Assembly: GCA_016841765.1 (NCBI GenBank)
Contig: JAENYN010000001.1
Span: 62,001-126,000, forward strand
Length of the DNA stretch: 64,000 nucleotides
DNA from: Guptibacillus hwajinpoensis
GTDB lineage: Bacteria; Bacillota; Bacilli; Bacillales; Bacillaceae_O
Reading direction: 5' to 3'
Made by a program: the position numbers and the translations under genes. The notes below the pieces were generated by a model that was given only the letters and a program-made list of their open reading frames with translations, searched no databases and had not been told where the DNA came from. Position 1 is the first letter of the stretch. Each line of letters opens with the position of its first letter. Positions 1 through 7,428 of this stretch are shown here, piece after piece.

Positions 1-408
1 CTGTACAACGTCCGGGCAGTTGTGGCAGCTCAAACTCACAAACGTTTCAAAGCGGTATTCACCGCTGATGTTTTTGATCTGGTCAATGACACTTTGATCG
101 ACTTTTGGCGGCCTGCCGCTTACTTGAAGGAGAGCGAGCACAAATGACGTAAATTCGTGCCCTAAAGGAATGCCGGCAAAGGCAACGCCGCCGTCTTCCC
201 CAACGCGGTTCACACTGAAACTCGGCGTTCTGTTCAATTCTGCTTTTTCAACGTTTATTTTGGAAGACATGGAAGATACTTCATCAACGAGCTCTAGCAT
301 GTCCTTCGAGACATCATCTTCACCTGCGCTGACTTTAAGTACTACATCGTTTTCCATGAGTTCGAGATATTGTTTTAATTGTGTTTTGATATCTGCTTCA
401 AGTACCAT
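1..408 (-). CDS. ahpF: Alkyl hydroperoxide reductase subunit F, N-terminal part (cut by window edge)
   Basis: This is the N-terminal 136 codons of the flavoprotein disulfide reductase that recycles AhpC with NADH. The visible part is the N-terminal domain made of two thioredoxin-like folds, ending in the redox motif CHNCPDVVQ, whose CxxC pair passes electrons to AhpC. The ATG at 408 is preceded by GGAGTG. It lies 25 bp downstream of ahpC in the usual ahpC-ahpF order and is probably co-transcribed from the PerR-type promoter upstream of ahpC. The flavin and NAD domains are outside the window. Confidence 0.95.
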   Translation of the reverse strand, partial: MVLEADIKTQLKQYLELMENDVVLKVSAGEDDVSKDMLELVDEVSSMSSKINVEKAELNRTPSFSVNRVGEDGGVAFAGIPLGHEFTSFVLALLQVSGRPPKVDQSVIDQIKNISGEYRFETFVSLSCHNCPDVVQ

Positions 409-433
409 TTACCGCACTCCTTTTGCTCTCTTC

Positions 434-997
434 TTATATTTTACCGACTAGATCAAGGCCTGGTGTAAGTGTTTCTTCGCCTTCTTTCCATTTCGCAGGG
501 CAAACTTCTCCAGGATTGTTGCGGACATATTGGGCAGCTTTGATTTTGCTTACGAGAACATCCGCATCACGGCCGATGCCTTCTGCGTTGACTTCCACTG
601 TCTGGATGATTCCATCCGGATCAATGACAAAGGTTCCGCGGTTAGCAAGGCCTGTTTCTTCATCAAGTACATCAAAATTGCGGGATAGCACCTGTGATGG
701 GTCGCCGATCATTGCATACTTGATCTTGTTGATTGTTTCAGAACTGTCGTGCCAGCCTTTATGTGTGAAGTGAGTGTCTGTTGACACGGAATAAGCTTCA
801 ACACCAAGCTTTTGAAGTGTTTCATAGTTGTTTTGAAGATCCTCAAGCTCAGTCGGGCAAACGAAAGTGAAATCCGCAGGGTAAAAGAGAACGACACTCC
901 ACTGGCCTTTAAAGTTTTCTTCCGTTACCTCGATAAACTCACCATTTTTGAATGCTTGCGCTTTGAAAGGTTGTACTTCTTTTCCGATTAAAGACAT
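434..997 (-). CDS. ahpC: Alkyl hydroperoxide reductase subunit C (2-Cys peroxiredoxin)
   Basis: A 187-residue typical 2-Cys peroxiredoxin that reduces H2O2 and organic hydroperoxides in the cytosol. The peroxidatic cysteine is in FTFVCPTE (Cys47) and the resolving cysteine in GEVCPAKW (about Cys166). The length equals the usual AhpC length. The start ATG follows AGGAGG. It is the first gene of the ahpCF operon, and the leader carries a sigma-A promoter overlapped downstream by PerR-like boxes, which implies derepression by peroxide. Confidence 0.98.
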   Translation of the reverse strand: MSLIGKEVQPFKAQAFKNGEFIEVTEENFKGQWSVVLFYPADFTFVCPTELEDLQNNYETLQKLGVEAYSVSTDTHFTHKGWHDSSETINKIKYAMIGDPSQVLSRNFDVLDEETGLANRGTFVIDPDGIIQTVEVNAEGIGRDADVLVSKIKAAQYVRNNPGEVCPAKWKEGEETLTPGLDLVGKI

Positions 998-1045
998 AAG
1001 TTAATTCCTCCTGTTTTGTGTGATGTATTTATAGATAACATCATT

Positions 1046-1077
1046 TTATAATGATTTTTTATCTATAATAATTATAA
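1046..1077 (-). promoter_or_regulatory. Two adjacent PerR-type boxes in the ahpC leader
   Basis: CTATAATAATTATAA at 1063-1077 matches the PerR consensus TTATAATNATTATAA at 14 of 15 positions. TTATAATGATTTTTT at 1046-1060 matches at 12 of 15. They lie just downstream of the predicted start point of ahpC, a position suited to roadblock repression. PerR control of ahpCF is well known in Bacillus; here it is inferred from the sites only. Confidence 0.8.
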
Positions 1078-1087
1078 TTCAATACTT

Positions 1088-1116
1088 ATTATCATATACC
1101 TTTCTCGGTAAGTCAA
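1088..1116 (-). promoter_or_regulatory. Sigma-A promoter of ahpCF
   Basis: On the minus strand TTGACT (1111-1116) and GATAAT (1088-1093) are separated by 17 bp, giving a start point near 1081, about 84 bases before the ahpC ATG. The PerR-type boxes lie immediately downstream. Confidence 0.65.
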
Positions 1117-1144
1117 CAGAAAAATACTATCTTTTTCAATTAAT

Positions 1145-1159
1145 TAATAATCATTATCA
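1145..1159. promoter_or_regulatory. Fur/PerR-family box upstream of the ahpC promoter
   Basis: TAATAATCATTATCA matches the Fur 7-1-7 consensus TGATAATNATTATCA at 14 of 15 positions and the PerR consensus at 13 of 15. It sits about 30 bp upstream of the ahpC -35 element. It could bind Fur, PerR or both; sequence alone cannot decide. Confidence 0.5.
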
Positions 1160-1412
1160 GTACTTATTGAGAAAATCATGCCCGAATTTCGATTCCAGGT
1201 AAAAATACCTTTCCGGCTTCCCCGGTAGCGGACAAGCACCTCATCATTGACGGCAGCAAAAATAGCCCCTTGTCTTAAACAAACGTTTATTTAATGAGAG
1301 GCCCAGGCTGGAATAGGAATGAACACGCGTAACATCAAACACCAAACGTACCCCTTTTGGCGTCGGCTAGTGCTTGCCACTAAATCTCCCTTCCCCCGTC
1401 ACAACTTCAATA
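1160..1412. other. Intergenic stretch with no supported gene
   Basis: Between the ahpC control region and the bidirectional hairpin at 1414-1453 no gene with a start and ribosome site is supported. A 48-codon open frame without a plausible start is present on the minus strand (about 1139-1282) and may be a decayed gene end. Confidence 0.4.
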
Positions 1413-1453
1413 AAAAAAGACTTATCGCCATAGCAATAGCAATAAGTCTTTTT
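1413..1453 (-). terminator. Rho-independent terminator after the ECF S-component gene
   Basis: AAAAAGACTTAT pairs with ATAAGTCTTTTT around a 16-base loop, with a T-run on the minus strand. It follows the stop of the gene at 1453 directly. Confidence 0.75.
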
Positions 1454-2034
1454 CAGCCTCGCATATTCATTTCAACAGAATTGTTATACTTCGCCAGCAA
1501 TTGTCCGAGCAGCTTCACTAAAATCGGGCCCAGCACAACATAAATGACAGCATTTCCCCCGGCGTGCATGAGATCGAACGGGAGCCCGGCGAGATAGTAC
1601 GGGATGAGTTTGTCAAAGCCGAAAATCGGCGCCTGTGCCAGGGAGATGATGAAGCCATACAGCAGCCCGGCCGCACCGGCATATATGGCCATTACCCACA
1701 GCGGCAATTTTTCAAATACAGGGCGGATGAACAAGCCGGTGACCAGGACGACAACCGCATATGCAATCAGCTGGGAGATTGTCCAGGTTCCCATTCCGAG
1801 CGTCAAGTTGGACAACAGCACGGTAAGCATCGCATTGGCAAGGCCGAAACGGATGCCCATCAATAATGTTGTGATCAGGATGATGTCAGTCGTCGGCTGG
1901 ATATTCGGCAGAAAGGCGAATGCGTTGCGGCTCACGACCGCAAGAGCGGTGAGCATTGCCAGAAGGGCAATGCTCTTAAGATTGGTGATCGGCGGACTTG
2001 CCGCTTTTTTAAAACTGAGTGAGTTTCCAGACAA
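1453..2034 (-). CDS. ECF transporter S component, probably cobalamin-related
   Basis: A 193-residue hydrophobic protein with about six membrane segments, of the type that captures a vitamin for the shared energy-coupling-factor ATPase/T module (not encoded here). I chose the TTG at 2034, after GGGAGGAG eight bases upstream; the frame stays open further upstream but that part overlaps the preceding gene and is not S-component-like. The gene overlaps the end of the DUF4430 lipoprotein gene by 26 bp, so the two are translationally coupled. Because both follow a cobalamin riboswitch, the likely ligand is cobalamin or a corrinoid precursor; that is inference from context. Confidence 0.8.
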   Translation of the reverse strand: MSGNSLSFKKAASPPITNLKSIALLAMLTALAVVSRNAFAFLPNIQPTTDIILITTLLMGIRFGLANAMLTVLLSNLTLGMGTWTISQLIAYAVVVLVTGLFIRPVFEKLPLWVMAIYAGAAGLLYGFIISLAQAPIFGFDKLIPYYLAGLPFDLMHAGGNAVIYVVLGPILVKLLGQLLAKYNNSVEMNMRG

Positions 2035-2470
2035 TTTCCTCTCCTCCCTCAGGAGTGAACTCCTGGGCACCGACGGTCGTTTGTTCGCCATCCACTTCAT
2101 ATACCCAGAACTTGTTGTCTGCTTCACTCTGCGCTTTGCCTTCAATCGACTGAATGAAGCCGTCTTTTTCCTCGATCTCGAAGTTTTCCTTCATGATGGC
2201 GAGCAGGTTATCGCCGTTCGCTTCGATGGCCTTTTCGGAAACCGTTTCGCCGTCATCGCTGACAACCTGGATCTCAACCTGTTCTGTTTCCGCTTCCCCG
2301 GATTCCGTTGCTGCAGGTTCTTCCGTTTCAGTCGCCGCCGATTCTTCTTGCTTCGGCTCTTCTTGCTTTTGTTCATCGGCAGGGGATTCTTCCGTTTGCG
2401 CGCAGCCGGTAGTGAAGAACAGGCCAATCGCCGCCATCAGGACCAATAAATACTGTGACCATTTTTTCAT
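2009..2470 (-). CDS. DUF4430 (transcobalamin-like) surface lipoprotein
   Basis: A 153-residue lipoprotein. The first 22 residues form a type II signal peptide with lipobox TTGC. Residues about 25-65 are a Glu/Ala/Thr-rich linker, and the rest is a DUF4430 domain with the motif FWVYEVDGE, related to the C-terminal domain of transcobalamin. It is the first gene behind the cobalamin riboswitch and is coupled to the ECF S component. It probably presents a corrinoid at the outer membrane face, but direct binding is inferred. Confidence 0.85.
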   Translation of the reverse strand: MKKWSQYLLVLMAAIGLFFTTGCAQTEESPADEQKQEEPKQEESAATETEEPAATESGEAETEQVEIQVVSDDGETVSEKAIEANGDNLLAIMKENFEIEEKDGFIQSIEGKAQSEADNKFWVYEVDGEQTTVGAQEFTPEGGEEIVWKLTQF

Positions 2471-2514
2471 CTTGTTGCCTCTCCTCTTTCCTAAAATGAT
2501 TTTTGCTATAAATA

Positions 2515-2553
2515 AAAAAGCTCAGTGAGGTAGAAAAATTCACTGAGCTTTTT
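2515..2553 (-). terminator. Riboswitch expression-platform terminator
   Basis: AAAAAGCTCAGTGA and TCACTGAGCTTTTT form a 14-bp stem followed on the minus strand by a T-run, placed between the cobalamin aptamer and the DUF4430 gene. Vitamin binding would favour this terminator. Confidence 0.8.
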
Positions 2554-2718
2554 GTAGCCGGCTTACCTCGAGCCAGGATACAGCGATTCACAGTACGATG
2601 ATAATAGACCTGACTTAAGGGCTGTGCCCTATTACAGTGGCGGGACCGTGTTGGATTTTCACCAACTTCCTTATCATCGCACTTTATTCTTTTTTAGTTG
2701 CAGTTCGTTCAATGTTTA
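2554..2718 (-). ncRNA. Cobalamin (B12) riboswitch aptamer
   Basis: On the minus strand the element contains the B12-box signature: GGTGAAAATCC, then ACGGTCCCGCCACTGTAA, then AAGTCAGG further on. These are the conserved blocks of the cobalamin aptamer in the correct order and spacing. It is followed by the terminator at 2515-2553 and then by the DUF4430/ECF pair, so it represses an uptake operon when cobalamin is plentiful. Confidence 0.93.
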
Positions 2719-2726
2719 CGATTTTC

Positions 2727-2732
2727 ATTATA
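2727..2732 (-). promoter_or_regulatory. -10 element of the riboswitch transcript
   Basis: TATAAT on the minus strand preceded by TGC, giving an extended -10 (TGnTATAAT-like); no good -35 is seen. The predicted start is near 2720, just ahead of the aptamer. Confidence 0.45.
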
Positions 2733-2805
2733 GCATATTCGCGAAGAAAGGTTTCTTTTAATTTAGGATTTTTTCTTACAGCCCTTTTTGCTCCGCTTCA
2801 ATTCT

Positions 2806-4053
2806 TTAACGGGCCTTCCTGATCACAGGATTCAACACCATCAGCAACACGACAATCCCCCCAAAAACCGAAATGCCCAGGAACAAATGATTGATGCTGA
2901 AATGAACAAGCAGCGTACCCGTCAGCAGCAGTGACACCGGCTTGCTCGACTCAAGCAGCACCCGCATCGTACTTTGCGACCTCCCGATCAGCTTCCGCGG
3001 CACCTTCACGATAAACAGCGACTGCAGTGAAATGCTTGCAAGCGGACTTCCGATTCCGGCAATGAGGATGATCCCCATGACAGCGATAAAATGATCGGTG
3101 AACGCCAGCGCTCCAAAGGAACCGAGCATTAGGACCAATCCGACAACCATCGGAACGATTTTCCGCACCTTATTGAAAAAGTTGATCGAAACCGAACCGA
3201 TCAGGATGCCGATGAAGAAGGCGATCTCCACCTTCGCCAGGTCAGCCGCGCTTTCAACAAACAACGGGAATAACACGGCGACTGGCGCGAGCATGAAATT
3301 GATCAGCACCAGATAAATGATCATGCCCCGCAAAATCGGCACCGACACAATCGTCTGCAGCCCCGTTTTCAAGTCTGCGCCAAAGCTCTTCCAATTGAGT
3401 TTGCCGGCAGCTTTTTCGGTCAGCGCCTTTTCTTTTATTAAGAGAATGAAGAAGAATGATACAAAAAAGGTCAGAGCGTTGAAAAGGAATGCCGCCGGCA
3501 GGCTGTACACAAGCAGCACACCGGCGATTGCCGGAGCAACAAGCCCGACGACGGTCTGGATGGTCGATGAAACGCTCTGGGCCCGGGTAATCAAGTGATC
3601 CGGCACAATCGACCGGATGGCGACGGTTTTTGCTGGTACAAAGAACGAATCGAAAGACGAGATAATCACCGCCGAAGCGATCAGCATCCACGGCTCGAGC
3701 ATGTCTGCCAGGAACAAAAACACCAACCCCACAATGACCAGGCCACGAAAAATATCCGACATCAGCATGAATTTTTTCTGATCGCCCCTGTCAACAAGCA
3801 CACCCGCGAAGATGCCGAACAGGATCGTCGGAACAATTTCCGCCGCCAGAACAAGCGACATGAAAACAGCCGACCCCGTCAGCACCTTCATCGCCCAGAT
3901 AATCGATAATGCATACACCCCATCACCAAGCGCTGACACAAATTGACCGGCGATCAAATACCGGTAATCTTTGATGGCAAAGAGGCTTTTGAAGCTGTCC
4001 GCTTTCTCTGTCTTTTCATGAGTCAATGGCTTTTCCGCTGAGGTTTCACTCAT
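2806..4053 (-). CDS. MFS transporter (MefA/MFS_3-like exporter)
   Basis: A 415-residue, 12-helix major facilitator protein similar to the macrolide-exporter-like MFS_3 group, with the loop motif GVLVDRGDQKKFM after helix 2. The start is ATG 4053, preceded by GGAGGAG at six bases; an upstream in-frame start would lack this site. It is divergent from the XRE-TPR regulator, which may control it. The substrate is unknown; drug or metabolite efflux is likely. Confidence 0.85.
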   Translation of the reverse strand: MSETSAEKPLTHEKTEKADSFKSLFAIKDYRYLIAGQFVSALGDGVYALSIIWAMKVLTGSAVFMSLVLAAEIVPTILFGIFAGVLVDRGDQKKFMLMSDIFRGLVIVGLVFLFLADMLEPWMLIASAVIISSFDSFFVPAKTVAIRSIVPDHLITRAQSVSSTIQTVVGLVAPAIAGVLLVYSLPAAFLFNALTFFVSFFFILLIKEKALTEKAAGKLNWKSFGADLKTGLQTIVSVPILRGMIIYLVLINFMLAPVAVLFPLFVESAADLAKVEIAFFIGILIGSVSINFFNKVRKIVPMVVGLVLMLGSFGALAFTDHFIAVMGIILIAGIGSPLASISLQSLFIVKVPRKLIGRSQSTMRVLLESSKPVSLLLTGTLLVHFSINHLFLGISVFGGIVVLLMVLNPVIRKAR

Positions 4054-4192
4054 TTTTCTCCTCCACATCGCATAATATGGTATAATTTTCATACTAATTT
4101 GTGACTTTCTTCCATTATTACACAGACAAAGAAGCTTTTATATATGCATTTATGCAGTAATCCAGGAACATTTACTGTACAGGGGGCTTATC

Positions 4193-5086
4193 ATGAGCAG
4201 CGTGGATAAGAATATTGCGTATTACCGCAAACAATCCGGCATGACCAGAAAGGAACTCGCGGAAGGGATTTGTGACGAATCAACCTTATTCCGGATTGAA
4301 AAAGGCGCCCAGAACCCGCGCCTTGATTTGCTGCAGGCCATTTCCGGCAAGCTGCAGGTTCCAATTGATTACATGGTCAGCGATCTCCCTTATTCCGACC
4401 TGATCGAACAAGAAAGATACAAAAGCTTATGCCGCGAACTGACATACAACCAGGACTATGAAGCACTCGCATTCACCCTGGAGGAATTCGGAAAACTGGC
4501 CGGCCGTTATGAACACCGCCCCGAATACTCCGAAATTATACGTTTTATCACCTGGCATAACGCCGTACTGCTGCACCTGAAAGAAAATAATCTCGCAGAA
4601 GCGGAAAGCGAACTGGACAGCATTTATGAACCGCGCCTGAGAACAGAACTCGACATCGGCATCTGCAATTCACTCGGCCTGGTCAAACTGAACCGGCACG
4701 GCGTTTCGACCGCTTTCACTTATTTCTTAAAAGCCCATTCAGCCATCGACGAATTACCGTTTAAACATGATCACACGCTGACCCCCAGAGTCGCTTATAA
4801 TCTAGCCTACTGCCATTACTATAAGGGAGATTTGGATGAGGCCATCACCCTTGGATACAAAATCATAGGGATGCTGGAAAAGAAGCAGTTGATTTTCACA
4901 CAGGGGAAAACCAGGCATATGCTGGGCATGATTTATAAAAAGCTGCGGGATTACGAGCAAGCACGTGACTATTTGGCGGAGGCCCGGTTTTTGTTCCGGC
5001 TGGAGAGGAATGAGGGGCTTTACAGGAAGGCTGATGGGGATTTGGGTGAGGTTGAGTTGTTGATTGAAAATGGGACGAAAAGATAA
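4193..5086 (+). CDS. XRE-family regulator with TPR domain
   Basis: A 297-residue protein. Residues about 5-60 are a helix-turn-helix of the XRE type (MTRKELAEGICDESTLFRIE), and residues about 80-290 are tetratricopeptide-like helices. This is the architecture of peptide-responsive RRNPP regulators such as PlcR, NprR and Rgg, but no cognate peptide gene is seen nearby. It is divergent from the MFS gene. Codons 201 to about 256 recur as a decayed copy at 17813-17978. Confidence 0.85.
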   Translation: MSSVDKNIAYYRKQSGMTRKELAEGICDESTLFRIEKGAQNPRLDLLQAISGKLQVPIDYMVSDLPYSDLIEQERYKSLCRELTYNQDYEALAFTLEEFGKLAGRYEHRPEYSEIIRFITWHNAVLLHLKENNLAEAESELDSIYEPRLRTELDIGICNSLGLVKLNRHGVSTAFTYFLKAHSAIDELPFKHDHTLTPRVAYNLAYCHYYKGDLDEAITLGYKIIGMLEKKQLIFTQGKTRHMLGMIYKKLRDYEQARDYLAEARFLFRLERNEGLYRKADGDLGEVELLIENGTKR

Positions 5087-5132
5087 ACCGTTATTCCTTA
5101 AGAAACTGTTTGATATCTGGAACTGCTGCATG

Positions 5133-5165
5133 AAAAAACGGCTGCGCAAATTTCAGCCGTTTTTT
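5133..5165. terminator. Bidirectional terminator
   Basis: AAAAAACGGCTG pairs with CAGCCGTTTTTT around a nine-base loop. It serves the convergent XRE-TPR gene and the end of the minus-strand sugar-acid operon. Confidence 0.85.
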
Positions 5166-5185
5166 CTTTACTCTCTCAATTATAC

Positions 5186-5446
5186 TTAACTAAAAAACCT
5201 CTCTACTTCAGCAACCGCCTCTTCGCTGTCTTCCCCGACAGCACGAATGGTAATTTCATCGCCGTTTTGCAGCTGCAGGGTAATCAAGCCGAGGAAGCTT
5301 TTAAGGCTCACTTCAATCACTGATCCCCTTACAACTTTTTTTAAGTGAATTTCCGATTTATATTTCTGGGTGAGAGCACTTAAGTCAATAATCGTTAGCT
5401 CGTCAGATATATGGACAGGTACGTTTTCTCTTATACTTTCAGGCAT
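5186..5446 (-). CDS. HPr-like protein lacking the active-site histidine
   Basis: An 86-residue protein that aligns with the second half of HPr: the SLKSFLGLITL segment matches the region around regulatory Ser46, and GDEITIRAVGED matches the HPr C-terminal strand. The N-terminal segment that in HPr carries GIHARPA reads SDELTIIDLSALT instead, so His15 and Arg17 are absent and an Asp falls at about the His15 position. PTS phosphotransfer is therefore unlikely. Like Crh it could still be a Ser-phosphorylated CcpA effector, or a structural partner. It is the last gene of the sugar-acid operon, with GGAG eight bases before its ATG. Confidence 0.75.
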   Translation of the reverse strand: MPESIRENVPVHISDELTIIDLSALTQKYKSEIHLKKVVRGSVIEVSLKSFLGLITLQLQNGDEITIRAVGEDSEEAVAEVERFFS

Positions 5447-5474
5447 TCACACTGCTCCTTTCATGCATTTTCGT

Positions 5475-6383
5475 TTAAAGAAGGCCGGCTTGCTGCAGTA
5501 CTTCCCGCAGTTCATTGATTTTCTCTTCACTGAGCGGTCGTGCTGGCGGCAGGACGTAAGTGGAGATATCCAGTCCCTTCAGCTTGATTGCTTCTTTGAT
5601 TACATTCACGAATGGTGAATCGATTTTGTACATCAATGGAACAGGAGCGAGTTTTTGATGAAGCTCAATCGCTCTTTCCATGTTCCCTTCCCGAAATGCC
5701 CGTAAAATGCCGATTGTCAATTCAGGCGCGAAGTTGCCGCTTGCTGAAATGGCACCATCCCCGCCAAGACTAAGGGTATTGAGCAAATGATCATCAAAAC
5801 CTGCTAGAACAGAAAAATCCGGGCGGATCGGCTTCACTTTTAAGATGACCTCGCGGATATGTCCGGCTGTATCTACGGTTTCTTTAATGCCGGCAATATT
5901 GTCGAATTCTCCAGCAAGACGCCGGACAAAATCCGGTGACAGGTCCTGGCCGGTGAGATTCGGAAAATTATAAAGCAAAATTGGCAAGTCTACAGCCCGG
6001 GCAACATCACGGTAATGGGCATACAGATGCTCTTCTGCAAGCGGCCAGTAGTATGGATTGATGACGACTACACCATCTGCGCCTGCTTTTTTAGCATGGA
6101 GGGACAGGTCAATGACTTCCCGTGTGCTGGTGCTTCCTGTACCAATAAGAACCGGGAGTCTCCCGTTCACATAGTCAACAGCGAACGCGGCGATTTCCTT
6201 TCTTTCCTGAACGGACATCTGGCTGAATTCACCGCCTGTTCCGAGGAAAAACAATCCGTCAACCTCTTGTTCAATCAAAAAATCAATCAACGTTGCTGTT
6301 CCGTTTTTATCAAACTTCCCCTGATCATCAAAAATCGTTGATACAGGTGGAATAATGCCTGTAAAAGCCGGTTTCTTATCCAT
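5475..6383 (-). CDS. DapA-family lyase/aldolase (KDG aldolase or dehydratase-like)
   Basis: A 302-residue class I lyase of the dihydrodipicolinate synthase / N-acetylneuraminate lyase family. The Schiff-base lysine is in GIKETVD (Lys167) and the catalytic tyrosine in LLYNFP (Tyr138); the GTGGEF motif replaces the GTTGE of true DapA. In this operon it most likely cleaves or dehydrates a 2-keto-3-deoxy sugar acid rather than making lysine. Start ATG follows AGGAGGG. The exact substrate is not determined. Confidence 0.82.
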   Translation of the reverse strand: MDKKPAFTGIIPPVSTIFDDQGKFDKNGTATLIDFLIEQEVDGLFFLGTGGEFSQMSVQERKEIAAFAVDYVNGRLPVLIGTGSTSTREVIDLSLHAKKAGADGVVVINPYYWPLAEEHLYAHYRDVARAVDLPILLYNFPNLTGQDLSPDFVRRLAGEFDNIAGIKETVDTAGHIREVILKVKPIRPDFSVLAGFDDHLLNTLSLGGDGAISASGNFAPELTIGILRAFREGNMERAIELHQKLAPVPLMYKIDSPFVNVIKEAIKLKGLDISTYVLPPARPLSEEKINELREVLQQAGLL

Positions 6384-6401
6384 TACAATTCCCTCCTGCC
6401 T

Positions 6402-7400
6402 TTATGCGTTTTTTTCCTTCAACTCTACTTTTTCCTTCACATCTCTGTTTACAAGATAATCAGGAAAATAGCCTTGAAAGACATCAGCGACATTTTGCGC
6501 TGTTTTCCTTTTCAGATCGGTCTGCGACTCTTCGGAATACCAGGCAACGTGCGGATTCAGGATGACATTCGCCATCTTAAGCAGCGGATTATCCTTTTCT
6601 ATCGGCTCATGTTCAACGACATCCAGGCCGGCACCGGCGATTTCGCCTTCTTGAAGCGCCTGGATCAATGCCTTTTCATCAACGACCGGGCCACGGGCCG
6701 TATTGATAATGAATGCTTCTTTTTTCATCTTTTTAAACTGCTCTGTACTCATCATCCCTTGTGTATGTGCGTTCAACGGAGCATGGACAGAGACAAAATC
6801 AGACTGCTCACAAAGTTCATCAAGGCCAAGAAGTTTCACATTCAAGGCTGCTGCAGTTTCCTCCGCTATGAACGGATCATAAGCGGCAACTTCAATGCCG
6901 AATGCCTGCGCTTTGCGGGCAAGCGTCTGCGGAATGTTGCCTAATCCTACTAATCCAAGCGTCCTGCCGCGCAGGCGGAAAATCGGAGAGCCTGCTTTGA
7001 AATCCCAGTTCCCGTCCTTCACTTCATTGTTCAGCAATGTCACCTTGCGGGCAAGGGACAATAATAGTGCAAATGCATGGTCTGAAACTTCATCAAGGCA
7101 GTAATCGGTGACATTTCCGACAACAATTCCTTTTTCAGTTGCTGCTTTAATATCAATGGTGTTAAAGCCGATTCCATAACGGGAAATGACCTTGCAGTTT
7201 TCCAGACTTTCGATTACCTTCCTGGAAATTGGCGCGTATTGATTGATGAGGGCATCTGCATCTCTCGCCGCCTCTATGACTTCGTCCTCTGTTGTGCACT
7301 GTGCAAATTGAAGATCGATATCAGGGTGGTCCAGTACTTCTTTTTCAGGCTCAAAGCTTTTAAATTCATAATCGGTCACAACCACTTTAAATTTGCTCAC
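6402..7400 (-). CDS. D-isomer-specific 2-hydroxyacid dehydrogenase
   Basis: A 332-residue NAD(P)-dependent dehydrogenase of the phosphoglycerate dehydrogenase / CtBP group. It has the nucleotide motif GLVGLGNIPQ, the catalytic Arg in NTARGPVVD, the Glu in HEPIEKDNP and the His in NPHVAWYS. I chose the GTG at 7400, which has AAGGAGAG six bases upstream; the longer frame would start inside that site. In context it may reduce a keto-sugar acid such as 2-ketogluconate, which is inference. Confidence 0.83.
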   Translation of the reverse strand: MSKFKVVVTDYEFKSFEPEKEVLDHPDIDLQFAQCTTEDEVIEAARDADALINQYAPISRKVIESLENCKVISRYGIGFNTIDIKAATEKGIVVGNVTDYCLDEVSDHAFALLLSLARKVTLLNNEVKDGNWDFKAGSPIFRLRGRTLGLVGLGNIPQTLARKAQAFGIEVAAYDPFIAEETAAALNVKLLGLDELCEQSDFVSVHAPLNAHTQGMMSTEQFKKMKKEAFIINTARGPVVDEKALIQALQEGEIAGAGLDVVEHEPIEKDNPLLKMANVILNPHVAWYSEESQTDLKRKTAQNVADVFQGYFPDYLVNRDVKEKVELKEKNA

Positions 7401-7428
7401 GTCATTCTCTCCTTCTTCCATTCTATTA

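Noticed and set aside
423-773. Long plus-strand frame over ahpC
   Set aside because: Antisense shadow of a certain gene; composition follows the reverse of AhpC.
1139-1282. Minus-strand 48-codon open frame (GAIFAAVNDEVLVRYRGSRK and on)
   Set aside because: It looks protein-like but has no start codon or ribosome site and lies over the Fur-like box region; at most a decayed gene end.
1604-2449. 281-codon plus-strand frame
   Set aside because: Antisense shadow of the ECF S-component and DUF4430 genes, and it lacks a ribosome site.
3595-3909. Plus-strand frame inside the MFS gene
   Set aside because: His/Arg-rich antisense shadow without coding features.
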